Below the pieces are notes generated by a model, which saw only the letters and a list, made by a program, of their open reading frames with translations, was not told the DNA's origin and did no database searches. Shown piece by piece: positions 5,424 through 11,037 of a stretch of DNA of 11,037 nucleotides. Both the position numbers and the translations under genes were made by a program. This stretch comes from CAYUYM01 sp964449305 (lineage in GTDB: Bacteria > Bacteroidota > Ignavibacteria > SZUA-365 > CAYQST01): NCBI GenBank assembly GCA_964449305.1, contig CAYUYM010000120.1:1-11037 (forward strand), read 5' to 3'. Each line of letters begins with the position of its first letter. Positions within the stretch are counted from its first letter, which is position 1.

Positions 5424-8135
5424 TCAGGACTTGATGGTGTGCGAATGGCCGCCTTCCGAGGTGCCATCCTCATCTCCCATCGCATCTTCATGCTTCGCCG
5501 CCTCGGCTGCGCGGATGCGTTCGAGCTCGAGCGGATGCTCCTCCTCCATCTCATGCTCGGTGATCGTGCCGCGGAGCCACGCCACGTTCATCGGGTAGAT
5601 GTCTGGGTTGAAGATCACGAAGTAGAAATGCCAGACGATGATGGCCAGGGTCGCAAGCCAGGCTTCGTAATAGTGGATGATCTCGGCGATGTCGAGCACC
5701 GTCTTCGACGTGAGCGCTCCGAAAAACTCATGAAACCAAAGCATGAAGCCCGTTGCCACCATGACGAAGGTGCCCCAGATGAGGGCCCAGTATTCTGCCT
5801 TCTCGATGTAGCCGAAGCGGTCGAAGCGGGGCCGTTCCTTCGAGCGGCCGGAATAGAACTTCACGGCCTCGATCACATTGACGAGATCCGACCAGCGCGG
5901 CAGAAGATCCCGGAGCAGTTGCCTGCCGCGTGGCACGAAAAGCAGATAGTACATGTGGTAGAGCGACACAGCGATCATCACCACCGCGGCGACGCGGTGG
6001 ACGATGCCGCGTGCCTCGAAGGCCCAGTCGCCCAGCACAGTGCGGATCACCTGCACCCACCAGGCGTTGGGGTAGGTGAGGCCGAAACCGGTGAAGACCA
6101 GCGTGAAGAAACTCGTGAAGAGGAAGGCATGCTGGATGCGCTCCCCCACCGACATGCGCAGATAGAGGCCGTGCCCCACCTCCTCGTAGTTCGGACGCCG
6201 CCGCGAGCGGATCTTGTGCGTTGCCTTGTAGAAGAAGTCGATGAGGTTGTGCACGAACATCCCGCCGATCACCACAATGATCATGATGATGTACATCGTG
6301 CTGATCGTGTAGCGTATCCCGGAGGATTCATCCAGCCGCACCACATGGACGCCACCCTTCACGAAGTTCTCCGAGGCATTCGGATGGCACTTCCCGCAGG
6401 TGGCCTTGAGATTGGCCGGGTTGATGGAGGACGTGGGATCCGATGAGGGCTTGATGCTGTGTGATCCATGACACGAGGCGCAGTTGGCGGCCTGCTTCGA
6501 TCCCGACGAGACGGCCAGGCCGTGGTAGCTGTCCATGTAACTCTGCGCGGGATTCGTGACGATGTCGAACTTTTCGGACATCACCACGGAGGAGTGACAC
6601 GGCACACACACCCGCGTCGCGAGGTTGGAGCCATTCACCGGTGAGTTCGGATCCGACACCTTCACAATCTCATGCTGGCCGTGGCAATCCGTGCATGTGG
6701 GGGAGGCCAGACGACCCTTTGCAAGGCCGACCCCGTGGATGGATCCATCAAAGTCTGTGCGCGCCTGCGAATGGCAGCCCCCGGAGCCACAAGTGCCGGC
6801 GATGTTGAGCTTGTTCACCTTCGATGCCGGATCCGATGCACGCAACATGCTGTGTCCGCCATGGCAGTCGCTGCATGTTGCGGCCGCGGTGTTTCCCTCC
6901 GCCATCGCCTTGGCATGGACGTTCTGTGTGTAGGACCCGATGAACTTGGACGAGATGCCGATCTCCTTCCGGACCTCCTCATTCTCGACATGGCATTTCA
7001 GACACACCACATACTCACGCTGACGCGACAGCGGGTTGTCACTGTTCGTGAGGTTCATGATGTTGTGCTCGCCGTGACAGTCCGTGCATACCGGGGCGTA
7101 TTTCATGCCCTTCGCAAGGGCCTGCCCATGCGACGACGCGGCGTACTCCTCCGTCTCCTTTGCATGGCACTTGCCACAGGTCCGGCCGATGTTTTCGCGC
7201 CTCGTGGGCGCGGCAGGATCCTGTGTCGGGCTCATCACGTGGTCGCCGTGGCAGTCCTTGCATGTGGCGCCATTTCCACCGCGGCCGTGCACCGATGTCA
7301 CATACTGCTGGGCGAACTGGAGAAGCCTGTCCTTGTTCGGCGAGGATCCCATCCTGTCCGGGTTGAGGTGGCAGTTGAGACACTTGGCGGATTCCTGCGA
7401 CGTGCCGCCCGACGACACACCGTGGGCGTTGTGGCAGTCAACACAGGCTGGCGGGTTCTTCGCGCCGCTGAACAGCACGGAATGATGGATGTTCTTCTTG
7501 AAGGAGGCGGCCGTCATCGAGTGACAGGTGGTGCAGAGCTTTGTGGAGTTGGAGCGGTTCGTCTTCGCCACGGCCAACCGCGAGGAGACGATCTCGTGCC
7601 CCGTGCCATGACAGGTCCGGCAGGTCGGCTGGTTCTTCCTGGACAGCGAGGGTGCGAAATGTCTGCTCTTCTTGTAGGCAAGGATGTCACGTGTATTGTG
7701 GCATTTCAGGCAGGTGCCGATCTCGTTGGCGATCGCCCTGGCCGGCTTGATGTCGTGCTTCGTGTGGCAGTCCGCACATTTCGGCGCCCCCTTCCGCCCG
7801 CCTGACAGCGCCACGCCGTGCACGGACTTCATGAAGGTCCCTGCGTCGTGGCAGCCACTGCAGTCCACCGGCTTGATGACCTTTGCATGCGGCACCTCCC
7901 CGGCATCGAAGCCCACATGGCAGGACACGCATTCCTGGTCCTTGTGGACGGAGGCACTGTAAGCCTTGGGATCGACATGGAGGGACAGGTCACGACCACT
8001 CCTCTGCATCGAAAGACTGGGATCCTCGTGACAACCGATGCAGAGATCGTTGGATTGGGCATGCAGAACGACCGGCATGCAAACGACGAGAAGTAGTCCG
8101 GCAAGGCGCGAAATCCATTGTTCGAGATGAAGCAT
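5424..8135 (-). CDS. 19-heme cytochrome c fused to a cytochrome b-type membrane domain (CbcL-like quinone oxidoreductase)
   Basis: A 903-residue inner-membrane protein. A signal peptide (residues 1-26, ending LHAQ) is followed by a periplasmic domain (about 27-600) with 19 c-heme motifs: CXXCH at 32, 69, 92, 120, 142, 172, 201, 231, 252, 292, 320, 350, 378, 421, 481, 510, 552 and 580, and one CX4CH at 449. Hemes 3-18 form eight diheme modules with a shared SxHG...PxCxDCH pattern. Five hydrophobic helices follow (about 610-635, 667-687, 711-733, 782-802, 820-843). Histidines H629, H669, H713, H727, H821 and H836 are candidate b-heme ligands; the H821-X14-H836 pair recalls the Ni/Fe-hydrogenase/formate dehydrogenase cytochrome b family. 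The tail (about 859-903) is acidic and His-rich. This architecture matches the idea of Geobacter CbcL, a menaquinol dehydrogenase passing electrons to periplasmic cytochromes, but with about twice the hemes. AAAGGT precedes the ATG at 8135. First gene of the block. Function inferred; direction of electron flow unknown. Confidence 0.9.
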   Translation of the reverse strand: MLHLEQWISRLAGLLLVVCMPVVLHAQSNDLCIGCHEDPSLSMQRSGRDLSLHVDPKAYSASVHKDQECVSCHVGFDAGEVPHAKVIKPVDCSGCHDAGTFMKSVHGVALSGGRKGAPKCADCHTKHDIKPARAIANEIGTCLKCHNTRDILAYKKSRHFAPSLSRKNQPTCRTCHGTGHEIVSSRLAVAKTNRSNSTKLCTTCHSMTAASFKKNIHHSVLFSGAKNPPACVDCHNAHGVSSGGTSQESAKCLNCHLNPDRMGSSPNKDRLLQFAQQYVTSVHGRGGNGATCKDCHGDHVMSPTQDPAAPTRRENIGRTCGKCHAKETEEYAASSHGQALAKGMKYAPVCTDCHGEHNIMNLTNSDNPLSRQREYVVCLKCHVENEEVRKEIGISSKFIGSYTQNVHAKAMAEGNTAAATCSDCHGGHSMLRASDPASKVNKLNIAGTCGSGGCHSQARTDFDGSIHGVGLAKGRLASPTCTDCHGQHEIVKVSDPNSPVNGSNLATRVCVPCHSSVVMSEKFDIVTNPAQSYMDSYHGLAVSSGSKQAANCASCHGSHSIKPSSDPTSSINPANLKATCGKCHPNASENFVKGGVHVVRLDESSGIRYTISTMYIIMIIVVIGGMFVHNLIDFFYKATHKIRSRRRPNYEEVGHGLYLRMSVGERIQHAFLFTSFFTLVFTGFGLTYPNAWWVQVIRTVLGDWAFEARGIVHRVAAVVMIAVSLYHMYYLLFVPRGRQLLRDLLPRWSDLVNVIEAVKFYSGRSKERPRFDRFGYIEKAEYWALIWGTFVMVATGFMLWFHEFFGALTSKTVLDIAEIIHYYEAWLATLAIIVWHFYFVIFNPDIYPMNVAWLRGTITEHEMEEEHPLELERIRAAEAAKHEDAMGDEDGTSEGGHSHTIKS

Positions 8136-8460
8136 GTGTACCTTTCGGGAGGTTCGATGTGCTGATCAGGGAATGAAAAGGTGCGTCTGTCGGGGTGTCA
8201 CGAGGTGCGGAATTGGGATGTTGCAGGTGCGTTTACTCGCTGCGCTAAGATCGGAATTATTTCGGAGAAATGCTCGTTCGTACCCAAAAAAATTTGTGTG
8301 ACGAAATATCCGAATTCGTTGCATCCATCCTTCAAACACCATTTCGCGGCGATGCGAACCGTGAAGCACCCGGCATGCGTGCCCCGGGAACGCTTGGATG
8401 CCGCCTCCCTCCCCGCTACATTTGCAGCATACCTCTCCTCCTCATTCTTCGGAGCCCGTC
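8136..8460. other. divergent intergenic region between the cytochrome block and the lipoprotein gene
   Basis: This 325-base stretch holds the leaders of two divergent genes. The part at about 8240-8340 is clearly more AT-rich than the surroundings and includes a run of seven A followed by TTT at 8285-8294. The plus-strand promoter is described separately. For the minus-strand cytochrome block I could not fix a promoter: no TAnnTTTG match is present on that strand, and AATAAT near 8256-8261 is only a weak -10 candidate. No convincing gene or RNA was seen; a 67-codon frame at 8166-8369 on the minus strand has no recognisable features. Confidence 0.6.
8394..8424 (+). promoter_or_regulatory. Bacteroidetes-type promoter of the peptidase-like lipoprotein gene
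   Basis: TACATTTG at 8417-8424 matches the TAnnTTTG -7 element of Bacteroidetes promoters exactly, and a TTG at 8394-8396 sits 20 bases upstream, close to the expected -33 spacing. The predicted transcript would begin a few bases after 8424, leaving a leader of about 30 bases that contains GGAG before the ATG at 8461. It also argues against the longer start at 8398, which would lie upstream of the transcript. Confidence 0.6.
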
Positions 8461-10416
8461 ATGCGTCGCGTTCCCGTCCACCACTTGATCCTGCCTGTGC
8501 TCCTGCTGATGCTTCCCTTCATCCATGCATGCGACGAGGGGGCCCCTGTCTCTCTGGGCGATGTGCTGCATCCCACCGTCCCCGTTCTCGACTCCCTCAC
8601 GCTGGCGATCGGCCCGGAGGGCGGGAGCATCATACTGAAGGATGGCTCCACACTCACACTTCCCCCGGGGGCGCTCCCAGGCAGTGTGCCGGTGACCTTC
8701 CGGAAGCTTGTCCAGGACGATTACTTCAGCGGTCCCGGGCTCCAGATCTTCGACATCACATGCAATCCCAGCCCCACAACCATGCGCCTTACGGCTGTCG
8801 TGTCGAGGAACCTCGCGTTCACGGATTTCAGCGTGGTCAACTACGATCCCATCGTGACGACGGACATCGACGGTGTGGAGCCGGCATTCACCTACGACAG
8901 TCTTGCCGGTTCGCTCAGCACCCTCATCACGACGGCACGCGTCACGGGCCATGGCACGGCACCGTTGTCGATCAACGGGATCAAGCGGACGCGCATCCTC
9001 GTGGGCGAGGAACTCCTTGTGGAACCCACCATCACCAAGCGCACCATCAAGATGCCCTTCTACCAGCAGGATGCAATGACCTGTTACACAGCGAGCATGA
9101 AGATGATGTCACGCGCGTATGCCCCCGAGGGCATCTACCAGTTCCACGACATCCAGCGGTGGACCGGCTACCCGATGACCACAGGGCCGAACTCGTACAT
9201 GTACCGGTACTCCTTCCCCTCTGTGCTACGACGGGCAACGGGGCGGACGGTGCAGGCTGGTCAGTACTGGTGGACGCGCAAGGCGTTCAACAACCTCATC
9301 ACCCAGCTCGATGCGGGCATCCCCGTCATGCTCGGTCGGGCCGGGCATTCCATCACCGTGATCGGCTACGAAAAGACGACACCCGGCCTGCGGCATGAAA
9401 GCTCGTATCGCTTCCTCATCAACGACCCATCCGGCGATTATTCTCCGAACGTCTGGAAGGACTGGCAGTTCGTGTTCAAGGCGGACACCTACAATTTCGG
9501 CTCCATCGTGGAGCTCTGGGTGCCGGAGAAGCCGGCCTCCAACCGCCCGCTTCAGACCCTCGGTTTTCCGCTGACGCTTGCCACCGGCCTTATCGCCTTC
9601 CGTGCGTTGAACCCGGATACGCAGGATGAAGTCCCCTTTGTGGACCTTGGATACAACGCAGACTCCCCTGTCGGCTACGGTTGGAAATACAGAACGAAGT
9701 GGGTGAGTTCCGTCGGAACCGATGCGGTGACCTTGTATGTGAAGCTCGCGCTGCGGAACTCGGACCCTGACAACGATGCCTTCGTCACCATCACACAGAA
9801 AATCTCCCAGAAGGGGACGTCAACCTATGCCTACCACAACACGAGCTCGACCACGCTATCCAAGGCTGGCAGCGTGTGGTACTACGAGCAGCGGGTCCCT
9901 GTCGCCGAGTTCCGCCAGACCACAGGCGACTCCACCTACACCTGCACCGTGGAGTTGATCGGGTCCGGCGGAAAGATCCTTGATCAGGTCAGCTTCGATT
10001 TCATCCTCGCGCCCGCCGAAGCCGAGATGCGGATCATCAAGGAGACGGGAAACGTCAAACCAGGAAACATCGTCCTGGTCATCCCACCCTACGTCTCCTT
10101 CGGTAAAACCTTGCACATCAGCGGACGCTGGGAGGATGCTGCGACATATCCCGATGCACAGTATTCCATCCTTGGCGGGTTTGTAGCCGACGAGACAGAT
10201 TTCGAGAAGGAGTTCTGGGTTCCGGCAATCTTCAGCGACAAATTCTACACGCTCTCCGGATTCCACCATTACTTTGACGGGGACATCACGATTCCCGAAA
10301 CGGACAAGACACGGAAGTGTTTCAAGCTTCAGGTCACGACCCGGGCGTACAATGCAAGTGATGCAAACGCCCCATATTGGTTGCAGACAAGGATTTACAA
10401 GATTCCGATCAAGTAG
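8461..10416 (+). CDS. probable lipoprotein with ZU5-like segment and C39/papain-like cysteine peptidase domain
   Basis: A 651-residue exported protein. The N-terminus (MRRVPVHHLILPVLLLMLPFIHA then C24) fits a lipoprotein signal. Residues about 45-85 (IGPEGGS, DGSTLTLPPGAL, VTFRKL) resemble a ZU5-like beta domain. Residues about 198-330 carry papain-fold features: Q202 six residues before C208 (QQDAMTCYTAS), as the oxyanion Gln and catalytic Cys of papain, then GHSITVIGY with H296, and LINDPSG with N321/D322. This matches C39-like or AvrRpt2-like peptidases without an ABC transporter. The C-terminal 300 residues are beta-rich and unrecognised, possibly adhesive or substrate-binding. GGAG lies 8 bases before the chosen ATG; the longer frame from 8398 lacks a signal peptide at its start and begins upstream of the promoter. 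Transcribed divergently from the cytochromes, so no functional link is implied. Activity and substrate are inferred and unknown, respectively. Confidence 0.85.
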   Translation: MRRVPVHHLILPVLLLMLPFIHACDEGAPVSLGDVLHPTVPVLDSLTLAIGPEGGSIILKDGSTLTLPPGALPGSVPVTFRKLVQDDYFSGPGLQIFDITCNPSPTTMRLTAVVSRNLAFTDFSVVNYDPIVTTDIDGVEPAFTYDSLAGSLSTLITTARVTGHGTAPLSINGIKRTRILVGEELLVEPTITKRTIKMPFYQQDAMTCYTASMKMMSRAYAPEGIYQFHDIQRWTGYPMTTGPNSYMYRYSFPSVLRRATGRTVQAGQYWWTRKAFNNLITQLDAGIPVMLGRAGHSITVIGYEKTTPGLRHESSYRFLINDPSGDYSPNVWKDWQFVFKADTYNFGSIVELWVPEKPASNRPLQTLGFPLTLATGLIAFRALNPDTQDEVPFVDLGYNADSPVGYGWKYRTKWVSSVGTDAVTLYVKLALRNSDPDNDAFVTITQKISQKGTSTYAYHNTSSTTLSKAGSVWYYEQRVPVAEFRQTTGDSTYTCTVELIGSGGKILDQVSFDFILAPAEAEMRIIKETGNVKPGNIVLVIPPYVSFGKTLHISGRWEDAATYPDAQYSILGGFVADETDFEKEFWVPAIFSDKFYTLSGFHHYFDGDITIPETDKTRKCFKLQVTTRAYNASDANAPYWLQTRIYKIPIK

Positions 10417-10444
10417 GGGCTTTCCACCAGGAGCAGGCTTCGGC

Positions 10445-10492
10445 CAGACCTTAAGGTCTTCTTGGATCTTTCTTGGAAGACCTTAAGGTCTG
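10445..10492. repeat. 17-bp perfect inverted repeat with palindromic arms between convergent genes
   Basis: CAGACCTTAAGGTCTTC (10445-10461) and its exact reverse complement (10476-10492) flank a 14-base loop. Each arm contains AGACCTTAAGGTCT, itself a perfect 14-bp palindrome (10446-10459 and 10478-10491), so the two are also direct repeats. CTTGGATC follows each copy (10461-10468 and 10494-10501). It begins 28 bases after the stop of the plus-strand gene and ends 23 bases before the stop of the minus-strand gene. No T-run follows, so it may be a bidirectional hairpin terminator or a dispersed REP-like palindrome. Confidence 0.9.
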
Positions 10493-10515
10493 ACTTGGAT
10501 CCACCTTCGCTCCGC

Positions 10516-11037
10516 CTACCGCGCCAGCACCACCAGCCGCTGGTGCAGAATCACGCCATCCTGAAGCACACGCAGGATGTACATGCCCGGTGTCAGTGCC
10601 GCTGTCGATAGCGTCGCCGTGTGCGCCCCCGGCTGCTGCGCGGCGCTCACTGACGCCGCCACGCGGCCCATCACATCACTCAGCACCACGCGCACTGCGC
10701 CCGGCGCCGTGAGGGTGTACTGAACCGTCGCGATGCCGTTGATCGGGTTCGGATACACGGTGAACGTTCCGGCCCCTGCGTCCGATCCCAGCTTCGCCAC
10801 CAGCAGATGCGTCCCGACGATCGTGCCGCCCACCGCATCCGCCACCTCGTTCTCGATCACATCCGCCAGCTCGAGCTCCGCTTCACGGCCGTCGTAGCCC
10901 GGCCCCGCCTGCACTGTCAGATACAGAATGGGATCCTTCGCCGGCACGTGCATCGCATCGAGTGTGGACCAGTACACTGCCGTCACCCCGTCGCGACTCA
11001 GCACCTCGGCTGGTGTTCCATCAGCCATGCGCGCACC
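10516..11037 (-). CDS. C-terminal part of a secreted protein with T9SS (Por) sorting domain, 5' end outside the window
   Basis: The frame is open from the right edge to a TAG at 10518-10516, giving 173 residues. The last 80 or so residues are a type A sorting domain of the type IX secretion system: FTVYPNPINGIATVQYTL with the typical YPNP, then VVLSDVMGRV, a GAH(T)ATL-like turn, LTPGMYILRV and a final basic residue. The preceding residues (LYLTVQA...AELELADVIENEVAD...GTHLLV) look like a beta-sandwich end, perhaps a cohesin- or Ig-like domain. An internal ATG at 11028 exists but has no signal peptide, and the frame continues to the edge, so this is the tail of a larger exported protein rather than a short gene. 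Such proteins are secreted by T9SS and attached to the surface or released. Cargo function cannot be read from this part. Confidence 0.88.
   Translation of the reverse strand, partial: GARMADGTPAEVLSRDGVTAVYWSTLDAMHVPAKDPILYLTVQAGPGYDGREAELELADVIENEVADAVGGTIVGTHLLVAKLGSDAGAGTFTVYPNPINGIATVQYTLTAPGAVRVVLSDVMGRVAASVSAAQQPGAHTATLSTAALTPGMYILRVLQDGVILHQRLVVLAR

Noticed and set aside
5334..6446. Long plus-strand open frame (370 codons) antisense to the cytochrome b domain
   Set aside because: It is the complement of a gene with clear heme motifs and transmembrane helices; its translation shows no signal peptide or domain. GC-rich coding DNA often leaves such open antisense frames.
6672..7805. Plus-strand open frame (377 codons) antisense to the 19-heme domain
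   Set aside because: Low-complexity Arg/Val/His-rich translation with no recognisable domain, fully overlapping a convincing gene.
8136..8460. CRP/FNR-like operator for the cytochrome block
   Set aside because: Half-sites such as TGTGA near 8296 and TGATCA near 8163 occur, but no symmetric match with proper spacing was found.
8181..9398. Plus-strand open frame (405 codons) overlapping the peptidase-like gene in another frame
   Set aside because: The translation is rich in His, Arg and Pro without structure, while the alternative frame has a lipoprotein signal, a promoter, a ribosome site and a catalytic signature.
10516..11028. Complete small gene starting at ATG 11028
   Set aside because: The frame is open to the window edge and there is no signal peptide at that ATG, while T9SS cargo must carry one; it is better read as the tail of a larger protein.

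Overview
The window is GC-rich and is dominated by one co-oriented block on the minus strand (8135 down to 777). This block encodes four multiheme c-type cytochromes, an outer-membrane beta-barrel protein and a small cysteine-rich protein. I read it as a complete electron-transfer route from the quinone pool to the cell surface, or the reverse. In transcription order it holds: a 903-residue fusion of a 19-heme periplasmic domain with a cytochrome b-type membrane domain (5424-8135); a tetraheme periplasmic cytochrome (4760-5314); an 8-cysteine small protein (4401-4760); a beta-barrel porin (2979-4283); an 11-heme periplasmic cytochrome (1915-2982); and an 11-heme lipoprotein cytochrome (777-1913). 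I count 45 c-heme motifs, 40 CXXCH and 5 CX4CH. The last three genes are tightly packed and follow the order porin, periplasmic cytochrome, lipoprotein cytochrome, the logic of the Geobacter ombB-omaB-omcB porin-cytochrome conduits. Most starts in the block have good Shine-Dalgarno sequences, and the block ends in a convincing intrinsic terminator (715-760).

Beyond the terminator, on the same strand, lies the 5' part of a PHP-domain phosphoesterase gene (1-605, cut by the left edge) with its own candidate promoter. Divergent from the cytochrome block is a plus-strand gene (8461-10416) for a probable lipoprotein with a ZU5-like segment and a C39/papain-like cysteine-peptidase domain. It is preceded by a Bacteroidetes-style TAnnTTTG promoter. 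After it comes a striking inverted repeat (10445-10492) whose arms are themselves palindromes. Converging from the right edge is the 3' end of a gene (10516-11037) for a protein with a type IX secretion (Por) C-terminal sorting domain.

The T9SS sorting domain and the TAnnTTTG promoter point to the Bacteroidota/Chlorobiota/Ignavibacteriota group. High GC, Shine-Dalgarno use and rich multiheme content suggest an Ignavibacteria- or Kapabacteria-like member rather than a classical Bacteroides or Flavobacterium. That placement is inference. No tRNA, rRNA, CRISPR array, transposase or phage gene was seen.
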